From NCBI RefSeq assembly GCF_014145225.1, contig NZ_JABVCQ010000013.1, forward strand, positions 1 to 64,000: a stretch of DNA of 64,000 bases, in the 5' to 3' direction. Shown here piece after piece: positions 27,338 to 35,977 of the stretch. Positions within the stretch are counted from its first letter, which is position 1. Every line of letters starts with the position of its first letter. The translations under genes were made by a program, and so were the position numbers. Source of the DNA: Thiospirillum jenense (GTDB lineage Bacteria; Pseudomonadota; Gammaproteobacteria; Chromatiales; Chromatiaceae). Under the pieces are notes generated by a model. It did no database searches. It had not been told where the DNA came from and worked only from the letters and a program-made list of their open reading frames with translations.

Positions 27338-28236
27338 TTCTTGCCAACCTCACCACCGCCGATCTGACCGAGCGCCTCACCAGTCGCGCCGGACTCGCGC
27401 TGGGCATTGGCCCGTTCCACCTGCGCCTCACCAGCGACGTGGCCGCCATCACCCCGCTGTTGCAGCAACTCTACCGCCATTACCCGCTCACCGATCAGGT
27501 CATCCGCGATTTTCATCTGCACCTGAGCGGGAGCGCACTGCACCGCCGCTGGTTACGCCCGCAGGTGCAATTATTAGTTGACGGCCGCGCCCCATTTGAA
27601 CCGCTGCCCGCCGCGCATCACCTACCGGCGCTCGAATGGGGCATGAACTGGTGCATCGCGCTGCGCTGCAATCATCTACTCATGCTCCACGCCGCCGTCG
27701 TGGCACGCGGTGAACATGCCATCGTGCTACCCGCGTGGCCGGGACACGGCAAATCCACGCTCTGCGCCGCGTTAATTCACAGCGGCTGGCGGTTGCTGAG
27801 TGACGAATTCGGATTGGTCAGACCCGCCGACGGCGCGTTGTTACCGCTCCCGCGTTTAATCCCGATCAAAAATGCCGCCGTTACCGCGTTACAAACCTTT
27901 GCCCCGAGCGCCGAATTTGGCCCCACGTTTTACGCCACCCGCAAAGGTGACTTGGCGCACCTGTGTCCGCCGGGTGAGAGCATCGCCCAGTCCGACCAGA
28001 TCGCCCGCCCGCGCTGGTTAATTTTTCCCCGCTGGCAAGCCGGCGCCGCGTTAAACTTGCAACCCGTATCACCCACTCAAGCCTTCCTGCGCGTTGCCAC
28101 CAATGCGTTCAATTATGAAACCCTCGGCGGCAGCGCCTTTACCCTCGTAACTGAAATGGTACGCTCGTGCAACTGTTACTCCCTCACCTATTCGGCGCTG
28201 CCCGCCGCCGTTGCTGCCCTAGAGACGCTCACCTGA
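27334..28236 (+). CDS. HprK-related kinase A
   Basis: A 300-residue protein with PGHGKSTLCAALI, the P-loop of HPr kinase relatives, followed by RLLSDEFGLVR, which corresponds to the Asp-rich strand after the loop. The first 110 residues are a separate helical region. The family is named for similarity to HPr kinase/phosphorylase; its substrate is unknown to me. The GTG start overlaps the PqqD-like stop (GTGA), so the two are coupled. It likely phosphorylates a partner in this cassette, by inference. Confidence 0.82.
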   Translation: MILANLTTADLTERLTSRAGLALGIGPFHLRLTSDVAAITPLLQQLYRHYPLTDQVIRDFHLHLSGSALHRRWLRPQVQLLVDGRAPFEPLPAAHHLPALEWGMNWCIALRCNHLLMLHAAVVARGEHAIVLPAWPGHGKSTLCAALIHSGWRLLSDEFGLVRPADGALLPLPRLIPIKNAAVTALQTFAPSAEFGPTFYATRKGDLAHLCPPGESIAQSDQIARPRWLIFPRWQAGAALNLQPVSPTQAFLRVATNAFNYETLGGSAFTLVTEMVRSCNCYSLTYSALPAAVAALETLT

Positions 28237-28289
28237 ACCAAGTCCACCAACTCAGCGTCCAAACACGCCACGCTCGTCAAGCGGCGAGT

Positions 28290-29396
28290 GTGCTACTCAA
28301 CGCACTGCGCCAGCCGCATGGTTTGCCCAAACTGTCGCTTGAGGATTGGGATTTATTACTGCGCGTGGCGCGGCGCAGTCGCCTACTCGGGCGGATCGCC
28401 GCTGATTTATCCCAACAAAATCTGCTCGATCAACTGCCGCCCAGCGTGGTCAACCACTTGCAAGCGGCGCAGCAGCTGGTCAGTCACCGCCAAACCGTGC
28501 TGAGTTGGGAATTAAACCGCCTCCGCTGGGCGCTGGCTGATCTCAACCCGCCGCTGATTTTGCTCAAAGGGATTGCCTACCATCACGCGCAACTGCCGCC
28601 GGCGCGGGGGCGCAATTTTGTTGACGTGGATTTGCTAGTGCCGCCGGCGTGGATTGCGCCAGTGGAGCAGCGGCTGTTGGAACGCGGCTGGGTACAGCCC
28701 AAACTGTCGCGTTACGATGACCACTACTACCGCGCCTGGATGCACGAAATCCCGCCGCTGCGGCATCGGGAGCGTGACAACGAGGTGGATTTGCACCACA
28801 ACATCGTGCCGCTGACCACGCGCCAGCCACCCGAGGCGGCGTTACTGTTGAGCAACAGCGTCGCGGTGGCGGACTTGTCAGCCGAGGCGCCGCCGTTGCC
28901 GGTGCGGATTCTTGCCCCAACGGATATGGTGTTACACAGCCTGGCGCATCTGTGGTTTGACGCCCAACCAGATGAGGGTTTGCGGCTGCGCGATCTGGTG
29001 GATGCGGCGGATTTGATGCGCTATTTCGGGCATGAAGCTGAGTTTTGGACGCAATTGCCGCAGCGGGCGGTGGCGCTGCATTTGGAACGGCCGCTGTTTT
29101 ACGGCTTACGCTACGCGCAGCGGTTACTGTATCTCAGCGCCCCGGCCGCAACTTGCCGAGCGGTAGCTAAGTTCGCGCCGTCATATCCGGTGCTGCGGGT
29201 GATGGATATTTTGGTGCCGCTGGCGCTGATGCCGGAGCATCCTGATTTCCCGCGTCACCGAGCGGCGCTGGCGCGGTGGTTGCTGTACATCCGTGCGCAC
29301 TGGTTGCGAATGCCGCCGCTGTTGACGCTGCGGCATTTGCTGTACAAAAGTTGGGCGCGGCTAGTGCAGCAGGTTAAGCCAAAAACGCCTGTTTAA
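28290..29396 (+). CDS. Nucleotidyltransferase family protein (NTP_transf_5-like)
   Basis: A 369-residue protein by the GTG at 28290. LSLEDWDLLLRVARRSRLL near the start and LILLKGIAYHHA ... GRNFVDVDLLVPP form the MNT-type nucleotidyltransferase core: the DVD holds the two metal Asp. This type commonly accompanies HprK-related kinase A. The frame stays open back to a GTG at 28167, which would overlap the kinase gene by 70 bases; family alignment from memory favours 28290. With the two genes before it, it forms one tight operon. Confidence 0.75.
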   Translation: MLLNALRQPHGLPKLSLEDWDLLLRVARRSRLLGRIAADLSQQNLLDQLPPSVVNHLQAAQQLVSHRQTVLSWELNRLRWALADLNPPLILLKGIAYHHAQLPPARGRNFVDVDLLVPPAWIAPVEQRLLERGWVQPKLSRYDDHYYRAWMHEIPPLRHRERDNEVDLHHNIVPLTTRQPPEAALLLSNSVAVADLSAEAPPLPVRILAPTDMVLHSLAHLWFDAQPDEGLRLRDLVDAADLMRYFGHEAEFWTQLPQRAVALHLERPLFYGLRYAQRLLYLSAPAATCRAVAKFAPSYPVLRVMDILVPLALMPEHPDFPRHRAALARWLLYIRAHWLRMPPLLTLRHLLYKSWARLVQQVKPKTPV

Positions 29397-29405
29397 ACAA
29401 CCACA

Positions 29406-30152
29406 TCAGTGATACTGCTCCAGCGTGTAATGCCCCGGTTCACTGCGCTTGTGCCGCTGCAAGCCGCGCTCTTCTAATAACGCCCGCGCATCTTTAATCA
29501 TCTCCGCATTGCCACACATCATGCAGTGGCTGTCGGCGGGGGTGATTGCCGCCCCGGCGGTGCGCTCCAATTCACCGTTGGCGAGTAATTCCGTGATCCG
29601 CCCGGCAAATTGCCCCGCGCCAGCCGCGTCCCGACTGATTGTGGGAATAAAGCAGAAGCGGTCGCCGTAGTTGGTGCGTAACGCGGCGATGCGGTCAGCG
29701 TAAGCCAACTCGTCGGTGTAGCGGACGCCGTGTACTAACATCACGCGCTCGAACCGTTGCCAGGGCGCGGCCGTGCCAAGCATGGATAGATACACGCCCA
29801 AGCCGGTGCCGGTGGCGAATAACCACAGATGGCGGCGGGTGACGACCTGTTCGAGTGTGAATAAGCCGTTGGCACGGGCGGAAATCCACAGGCGCGCTCC
29901 GACTTCGAGCGCCGCCAGCCGCGAGGTGAGTGCGCCCTCCGGCACGGTGGTGAAATGAATCTCCAGCGGGCGGACGTCGGGCGAGTTGACCAGCGAGTAC
30001 GGGCGACCCACGCGCTCGGGGCCGTCGTCCAATGCAATTTTGACGTACTGCCCGGCTTGAAATTCCGCCAGCGGCGCGTCAAGGTGCAAACTCACCAACT
30101 GCGCTGTCCACTGGTGACGCCCGACCACCGTTGCTGTTAACCAATCGTTCAT
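29406..30152 (-). CDS. fpr: Ferredoxin-NADP(+) reductase
   Basis: A 248-residue FAD protein that moves electrons between NADPH and ferredoxin or flavodoxin. RPYSLVNSP is the FAD-binding R-x-Y-S motif, ATGTGLGVYLSML the NADPH-binding loop and MMCGNAEMIKDAR the nicotinamide-side Cys-Gly motif. The aromatic C-terminal end (YTLEQYH) fits the bacterial class. The ATG at 30152 (MNDWLTATV) is chosen; an extension to 30194 is less family-like. Convergent to the nucleotidyltransferase gene, ten bases apart. Confidence 0.92.
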   Translation of the reverse strand: MNDWLTATVVGRHQWTAQLVSLHLDAPLAEFQAGQYVKIALDDGPERVGRPYSLVNSPDVRPLEIHFTTVPEGALTSRLAALEVGARLWISARANGLFTLEQVVTRRHLWLFATGTGLGVYLSMLGTAAPWQRFERVMLVHGVRYTDELAYADRIAALRTNYGDRFCFIPTISRDAAGAGQFAGRITELLANGELERTAGAAITPADSHCMMCGNAEMIKDARALLEERGLQRHKRSEPGHYTLEQYH

Positions 30153-30307
30153 CATGGGTAAATAAAAATCCAAAGTGAATGACACACCGCTCACTCAATT
30201 TGGTGCAATGCGCGTGAATTCAACCCAACGCACTGGTTGCTGGTAAACTCCCCTAATTGACCGCGTCAACTAACGCCCCTTGACTCCTGACCAATTGAGA
30301 ATTTCCC

Positions 30308-31576
30308 ATGACTGAAGAGACGGTAGAAACCAGTTTTGAAGCCCTGCTCGCGGCGAGTGAACCCGCGCAACCGACGCGGCGGCGGGCAAAATGGCGCATC
30401 GGTGCCACGGTGCGCGGGCAGATTGTCGCGCTCGACCATGAGCAATTATTTGTTGACGTCGGCGCTAAAACCGAGGCGGTGATGGAGCGGGCGAATGTGA
30501 CCGATGCGGATGGCCAGTTGACCGTCGCCGTTGGTGATCCGATTGAAGCGGTGATTACCAGCATTGACAGCGGTGGGCGCTTGACATTGGGCAGCCGCCA
30601 CAGTCGCCACCTGCACGGGCAAGCCGAATTGCAAGACGCCTACCAGCAGCAACTGCCGGTCGAGGGCATGGTCACGGCGGCGGTCAAGGGCGGGTTGGAG
30701 GTGCAGATCGCCGGGCAACGCGGCTTTTGTCCCGCCTCACAAGTGGACGTGCGCTTTGTTGACGATCTGACCACGCTGCTCAACCAGCGCCTCAGTTTTT
30801 TAATTACCAAACTGGAAACGGGGCGGCAACTCAACGTCGTGGTCTCGCGCCGCGCTTTGCTGGAACGTGAACAGGCGGCGCGGGCGGTGGAAACACGCAC
30901 ACGGCTGGCCGTCGGCGCGGTGTTCAGCGGACGAGTCACGGCGTTACGCGATTTCGGCGCGTTCGTGGATTTGGGCGGCATCGAGGGACTGGTACACGTC
31001 AGCGAGTTGGCGTTCGGGCGGGTGCGGCATCCGAGCGAAATTCTCACGTTAGATCAAGAAGTTGAGGTCGTGGTGTTGCGCATTGACGCGGGCAGCGACG
31101 CTAAACATGCCGACAAAATCGCGCTGTCACTGCGGGCGCTGACCCGCGATCCCTGGCAGGATGCCGAGGTCAATTACCCGACCGGCACGATCACGAACGG
31201 GCAGGTGGTGCGCATGGAGGCATTCGGCGCTTTTATTGAATTAGCGCCGGGCATTGAAGGCATGATGCACATTAGTGAAATGGGTGCAAAGCAGCGAATT
31301 AACCATCCTAATGCCGTATTAACCATTGGCGAAACGGTCACGGCGCGGGTATTAAATATTGATCCACAACGGCGGCGCATTGCATTAACTCGCGTGAATG
31401 AAACTGGCGATACGGATGCGGCCGTGACTAATGAAACCGCGCCCGCCTCGGCAAATAAACGCCCGCTGCGTCAAGCGAATAAACCCGCGCCCGCTGCTGC
31501 ACCTGACCCGGCGCTCGGCAGTTTTGGTGAATTATTGCGCAGTCAAATGAATAAACGGCAATCGGGTGGGGCGTAA
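30308..31576 (+). CDS. S1-repeat RNA-binding protein (ribosomal protein S1 paralogue)
   Basis: A 422-residue protein with four S1 RNA-binding repeats at about 31-96, 117-182, 201-276 and 291-363; the third has RDFGAFVDLGGIEGLVHVSE and the fourth EAFGAFIELAPGIEGMMHIS. The rest is a disordered Asn/Pro/Ala tail. Ribosomal S1 of proteobacteria has six repeats, so this is a shorter relative that may bind mRNA or aid translation. Codon use changes abruptly near residue 311 (about 31240), from GC-rich to TTA-rich. No neighbouring gene is clearly linked. Confidence 0.85.
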   Translation: MTEETVETSFEALLAASEPAQPTRRRAKWRIGATVRGQIVALDHEQLFVDVGAKTEAVMERANVTDADGQLTVAVGDPIEAVITSIDSGGRLTLGSRHSRHLHGQAELQDAYQQQLPVEGMVTAAVKGGLEVQIAGQRGFCPASQVDVRFVDDLTTLLNQRLSFLITKLETGRQLNVVVSRRALLEREQAARAVETRTRLAVGAVFSGRVTALRDFGAFVDLGGIEGLVHVSELAFGRVRHPSEILTLDQEVEVVVLRIDAGSDAKHADKIALSLRALTRDPWQDAEVNYPTGTITNGQVVRMEAFGAFIELAPGIEGMMHISEMGAKQRINHPNAVLTIGETVTARVLNIDPQRRRIALTRVNETGDTDAAVTNETAPASANKRPLRQANKPAPAAAPDPALGSFGELLRSQMNKRQSGGA

Positions 31577-31693
31577 TCAATCAACGCTGATTAAACCCGC
31601 TCGCCGTGTGCATTTAATCCGATTGCAACTGAATTAAACACTCTTTAAATAACCCGCGTGATTTCATCGCGCATCCCAGTGGAGATTTTGATT

Positions 31694-32677
31694 ATGGCTG
31701 AAAGGGCCCCGTGGATTACTTACCGGCCGGAACTAAAGGTTTTGGATTGCACCGTGCGCGATGGTGGCTTAATTAACGCGCACCAATTCAGTGATGAATT
31801 TGTCACCGCTGCCTATCGCGCTTGCGTCGCAGCGGGCATTGATTACATGGAAATTGGCTATAAAAACTCAAAGAAAGTCTTTCCAAAAAGCAATTACGGT
31901 GCATGGCGGCATTGCGATGAAGAAGACTTGCGCCGCGTGGTGGGCGATCATACCGCCGAGGCGACGGGATTAAAACTCGCGGTCATGGCTGATGCGGGTA
32001 AAAGCGATTGGAAAACCGAATTATTACCCGCCGCTGACAGCGTATTAGATATGGTTCGCGTGGCCTTTTACGCGCATCAAGTTTCCGAAGCAGTGGATAT
32101 GATTCATCATGCGCATTCATTGGGATATGAAACCACCGCTAATCTAATGGCCGTGTCGAGTATCACCGAAACGGAAATTGACACGGTATTAGAAGCCATT
32201 GCCCCCACGCCCGCTACGACAATGGTAATTGTGGATAGTTTTGGGTATTTATACCGCGAGCAAATTGATCGCCTGTATCATAAATATAAAGCAGCGCTGG
32301 CCAGTGGCGGTAAAGAAATTGGGATTCACGCGCATAATAACTTGCAATTAGCTTTCGCCAATACGATTGAAGCCATTATTTTGGGTTGCAATCGGGTTGA
32401 TTCCACCATTTTCGGTCTCGGCCGCGGCGCGGGTAATTGTCACACTGAATTATTACTCGGCTTTTTGCGTAATCCCAAATTCGACGTGCGCCCCATTATT
32501 GAAGTCATTCAACATCACATGATGGCGCTGCGTCAAGAAATTGAATGGGGGCCGCTCGTGCCTTACAACATCACCGGGCAATTGAATCAACATCCGCGCT
32601 CGGCGATTGAATGGCGAGCGGGTGCAACGCCCGATGACTTTTTGACTTTTTATGATCGAGTCGTGGCGGAAATTTAA
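31694..32677 (+). CDS. DRE-TIM aldolase/lyase-like protein
   Basis: A 327-residue TIM-barrel protein. KVLDCTVRDGGLINAHQF has the D-x-T-x-R-D catalytic start of HMG-CoA lyase, isopropylmalate synthase and 4-hydroxy-2-oxovalerate aldolase, and GIHAHNNLQLA holds the metal His pair. Metal-dependent C-C bond chemistry is likely but the substrate is unknown. I chose ATG 31694, with GGAG 10 bases upstream, over a GTG at 31658. It is followed by the GDP-fucose genes on the same strand, so a role in making a surface sugar is possible. Confidence 0.8.
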   Translation: MAERAPWITYRPELKVLDCTVRDGGLINAHQFSDEFVTAAYRACVAAGIDYMEIGYKNSKKVFPKSNYGAWRHCDEEDLRRVVGDHTAEATGLKLAVMADAGKSDWKTELLPAADSVLDMVRVAFYAHQVSEAVDMIHHAHSLGYETTANLMAVSSITETEIDTVLEAIAPTPATTMVIVDSFGYLYREQIDRLYHKYKAALASGGKEIGIHAHNNLQLAFANTIEAIILGCNRVDSTIFGLGRGAGNCHTELLLGFLRNPKFDVRPIIEVIQHHMMALRQEIEWGPLVPYNITGQLNQHPRSAIEWRAGATPDDFLTFYDRVVAEI

Positions 32678-32695
32678 ACGCCAACTGTTATTAAC

Positions 32696-32735
32696 ATTGA
32701 GCGGTTTTCAATGCGCCAGCGTGGGAACGCTCAAT
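32696..32735. repeat. REP-like palindrome overlapping the fcl start region
   Basis: ATTGAGCG (32696-32703) and CGCTCAAT (32728-32735) are perfect inverted ends around a GCGCCAGCGTGGGAACG core. A similar GTGGGAACG palindrome lies at 38517-38551. The right end overlaps the upstream candidate start codon of fcl. Confidence 0.5.
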
Positions 32736-32754
32736 GACAACGGAGAATGAGCGC

Positions 32755-33726
32755 GTGTCACAGCAACCGAAAATTTATATTGCCGGACATCGCGGCATGG
32801 TGGGCGCAGCGTTAATGCGTCAATTACAAATGACCATGCCAACTCATCAACTCATCACGCGCACCCATGCTGAATTAGAGTTAACCGACAGCGCCGCTGT
32901 TCATGCCTTTTTTGCGAATGAACGCCCCACCCAAGTCTATTTATCCGCTGCCCGCGTCGGGGGCATTTGGGCAAATAACACCTATCCCGCCGAATTCATT
33001 TACGATAACTTAATGATTGCCGGCAATGTCATTCACGCCGCCTGGCAATTCGGCGTTGAACGCTTATTATTTCTTGGCAGCTCCTGTATTTACCCGCGTT
33101 TAGCCCCGCAACCCATTCCCGAATCAGCGTTATTAACTGGCGTATTAGAACCCACCAATGAACCCTACGCGATTGCGAAAATCGCCGGCATTAAATTGTG
33201 CGAGTCTTTTAATCGCCAATATGGCACGGATTTTCGCTGCGTCATGCCGACTAATCTATATGGTCCGTGTGATAATTTTCATTCTGAACATAGCCACGTT
33301 ATTCCCGCGTTATTGCGCAAATTTCACGATGCAAAAGTCACCAATCAACCGAGCGTGAGCGTCTGGGGTAATGGCAATGCGTACCGCGAGTTTTTATATG
33401 TGGATGATTTAGCGGCCGCCTGTGTATTCGTTATGAATATAGATCAGGCGCTGTATCATTCACACACCCAACCGCAGCTGCGGCATATTAACGTCGGCAG
33501 TGGTATTGAAATTACCATTCACGCGCTGGCTGAGTTAATGCAAACCGTGACGGGTTACACCGGCCGTTTTCATTTCGATACTGATAAACCAGACGGCACT
33601 CCGCGCAAATTATTAGATGTCAATTGTTTAGCGCAATTGGGCTGGTGGGCCACCACTTCATTAACCAGCGGGTTGCACCAAACCTATGCGTGGTTTTTAG
33701 CAAATCAAACCACGCTACGCCGCTAA
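32755..33726 (+). CDS. fcl: GDP-L-fucose synthase
   Basis: A 323-residue short-chain dehydrogenase-like epimerase/reductase that makes GDP-L-fucose from GDP-4-keto-6-deoxymannose with [19 protein letters not shown] is the nucleotide-binding start, SSCIYPR and [18 protein letters not shown] hold the catalytic Ser, Tyr and Lys. The GTG at 32755 gives [17 protein letters not shown], in line with known enzymes, and has GGAG 9 bases upstream; an ATG at 32734, inside the palindrome, would add seven residues. Next to gmd, which makes its substrate. Confidence 0.93.
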   Translation: MSQQPKIYIAGHRGMVGAALMRQLQMTMPTHQLITRTHAELELTDSAAVHAFFANERPTQVYLSAARVGGIWANNTYPAEFIYDNLMIAGNVIHAAWQFGVERLLFLGSSCIYPRLAPQPIPESALLTGVLEPTNEPYAIAKIAGIKLCESFNRQYGTDFRCVMPTNLYGPCDNFHSEHSHVIPALLRKFHDAKVTNQPSVSVWGNGNAYREFLYVDDLAAACVFVMNIDQALYHSHTQPQLRHINVGSGIEITIHALAELMQTVTGYTGRFHFDTDKPDGTPRKLLDVNCLAQLGWWATTSLTSGLHQTYAWFLANQTTLRR

Positions 33727-33811
33727 TTGTTAATTCTCCCATTAAACATCTCATGCAGTTAATTCACCAATCACTGCGCCCTTATCATTACACATAGGAT
33801 TAAAATCTATT

Positions 33812-35926
33812 ATGGCGGACAAGATCGCTTTAATTACGGGTATTACAGGTCAAGACGGCGCTTATTTAGCCGAATTATTATTAGACAAGGGGTATCAGGT
33901 GCATGGCATTAAACGCCGCACCTCGTTGTTTAATACCGACCGCATTGACCATTTATATCAGGATCCGCATGAACTCAATCGGCGGTTTATTCTGCATCAT
34001 GGCGACATGACGGATACGTCGAGTTTAATTCGTATTATTCAACAGGTGCAGCCGGATGAGATTTATAATTTGGCAGCGCAAAGTCATGTTGCGGTGTCAT
34101 TTGAAGAACCCGAATACACCGCTGATTCAGATGGGCTGGGTGCATTGCGGTTATTAGAAGCGATTCGGATTTTAGGATTGGAAAAGAAAACGCGCTTTTA
34201 TCAAGCGTCCACATCTGAATTATACGGATTAGTGCAGGAAATACCGCAACGCGAAACCACGCCCTTTTATCCACGTTCACCCTATGCCGTCGCTAAATTA
34301 TATGCCTATTGGATTACGGTGAATTATCGTGAAGCGTATGGGATTTATGCGTGCAATGGGATTTTGTTTAATCACGAGTGCGTCACCATTGATACGCCAT
34401 TATTAGTGCGGCAGGATGGCATGATTGATGTCGTCACACCGGATGAATTGTTTGCTCTCCGCCGTAAAGGCCCAAATACGCAAACGACGGCATTGGTGAA
34501 TGTCGAAATTTGGGATGGATATGATTGGGTTGCATTACAACATGTGACCGCAACTAAACGCAAAGAACATGACGATCATCATTTACTGGCAATACAAGCT
34601 CGCGGCGGTGTTTTACATTGCACCGCGCATCATCAATTATTAAAACCAGATGAAACGCCAGTGCGCGCCGATCAGGTTAAACCGAATGATGCCCTATTGA
34701 TGGCGGCTGAATTTCCAATCTCCCCGGCGTGGACGGTTTTAACACCGGAGCTGGCCGAATTCTTAGGTTTATTATCGGCGGATGGCTATATTCCAGCCAG
34801 TGAAAGAACGGTTATTCAATTCACGAATAATGATCCGATCTTACAACAGCGCGTTTGTGAATTATGGTCTAAGTTATTCTTAGGCGCGGCGCGTATTACG
34901 CAGAGTCCATCCGGTTTTGGATCAAATATGGTGACGCAAACCTATTTGACCGGCGCGGGAGCCGCAGTGAGTCATTGGTTGCGTGAACAGCTTTATACCA
35001 AAGCCGGATATAAACGAGTGCCGCGTTTAATTCTCAATGCCGCCACCGAATTACAAGCGGCATTTCTTGCTGGTCATTATGCCGGTGATGGATTAAAAGC
35101 AGGCAAAGGCGATAGTGTCAAAACGAATAGTTCGGTATTAGCACAGGGGTTGGTTTATTTATATGCGCTGCAAGGACGACACGCCTCGGTTTATCTTGAA
35201 CAACGCGATGGCGCGTGTTATTACACATTAAATCTATTAACGGGTACACCGCAAGGTAATAAAGGGCAACATTTGCGTAAACCGCCAGAAGAAGTGCGAG
35301 TGATTAGCGATGCCATTATTAAAGATGATGAGTGGGTATTTGATCTTGAAACGGCGTCAGGCAAGTTTCTCGCGGGCGTTGGGCGATTGGTGATTCATAA
35401 TAGCCCTATTCGAGGGGAGACCTTTGTCACGCGCAAAATCACTCGTGCATTAGCGCGAATTAAATTAGGGTTGCAAGATCGTTTATATCTCGGCAATTTA
35501 GATGCAAAACGCGATTGGGGACATGCCCGCGATTATGTGCGAATGCAATGGTTAATGCTGCAACAAGATCATCCCGAAGATTATGTAATTGCCACTGGCA
35601 AACAGTATTCAGTGCGTGATTTTGTGAATATCGCCGCGCAAGAAATTGGAATTGAACTGCGCTGGGAAGGCGAGGGTGTGAATGAAAAGGGTTATAATGA
35701 AAAAACGGGGGTATGTTTAATTGCTGTTGATCCGCGTTATTTCCGCCCGACTGAAGTAGAAACGCTGTTGGGTGATCCAACTAAAGCCAAAGTGCAATTA
35801 GGTTGGCAGCCAGAAATTTCTTTTGCTGAATTAGTGACTGAAATGATGCGTGAGGATTTGAAAGCGGCAGAACGCGATGCGCTCTGTCATCGTGAAGGCT
35901 TTACTGTCATGCAGCATAATGAATAA
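33812..35926 (+). CDS. gmd: GDP-mannose 4,6-dehydratase with an intein
   Basis: The 704-residue frame is a Gmd of 363 residues split by a 341-residue intein. The N-extein (residues 1-189) has ALITGITGQDGAYLAELL, STSELYG (catalytic Ser/Thr and Glu) and SPYAVAKLYAYW (Tyr, Lys). It ends at GILFNHE. The C-extein (174 residues) resumes with SPIRGETFVTRKITRA, which completes the highly conserved NHESP-RGE block. Removal of the intein would give a normal-length enzyme. It makes GDP-4-keto-6-deoxy-mannose, the substrate of the preceding fcl product. Confidence 0.95.
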   Translation: MADKIALITGITGQDGAYLAELLLDKGYQVHGIKRRTSLFNTDRIDHLYQDPHELNRRFILHHGDMTDTSSLIRIIQQVQPDEIYNLAAQSHVAVSFEEPEYTADSDGLGALRLLEAIRILGLEKKTRFYQASTSELYGLVQEIPQRETTPFYPRSPYAVAKLYAYWITVNYREAYGIYACNGILFNHECVTIDTPLLVRQDGMIDVVTPDELFALRRKGPNTQTTALVNVEIWDGYDWVALQHVTATKRKEHDDHHLLAIQARGGVLHCTAHHQLLKPDETPVRADQVKPNDALLMAAEFPISPAWTVLTPELAEFLGLLSADGYIPASERTVIQFTNNDPILQQRVCELWSKLFLGAARITQSPSGFGSNMVTQTYLTGAGAAVSHWLREQLYTKAGYKRVPRLILNAATELQAAFLAGHYAGDGLKAGKGDSVKTNSSVLAQGLVYLYALQGRHASVYLEQRDGACYYTLNLLTGTPQGNKGQHLRKPPEEVRVISDAIIKDDEWVFDLETASGKFLAGVGRLVIHNSPIRGETFVTRKITRALARIKLGLQDRLYLGNLDAKRDWGHARDYVRMQWLMLQQDHPEDYVIATGKQYSVRDFVNIAAQEIGIELRWEGEGVNEKGYNEKTGVCLIAVDPRYFRPTEVETLLGDPTKAKVQLGWQPEISFAELVTEMMREDLKAAERDALCHREGFTVMQHNE
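34379..35401 (+). other. Intein with LAGLIDADG homing endonuclease, inserted in Gmd
   Basis: 341 residues, Cys1 to Asn341, followed by Ser as the +1 residue. Splicing blocks are visible: block A CVTIDTPLLVRQDGM (1-15), block B with T82-x-x-H85 in HCTAHHQLL, block F WVFDLETASGKFLAG (319-333) and block G LVIHN with the penultimate His and final Asn. The endonuclease is of the dodecapeptide type, with motifs LAEFLGLLSADGY (125-137) and FLAGHYAGDG (229-238), each carrying the acidic residue. All residues needed for splicing appear intact. The insertion is at the conserved NHE/SP site of the host protein, beside its active site. Confidence 0.95.
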
Positions 35927-35977
35927 ATCAACGGTTGTTTTAATTATTAAGTTGCTAATCAATGGGGAATAATTTTT

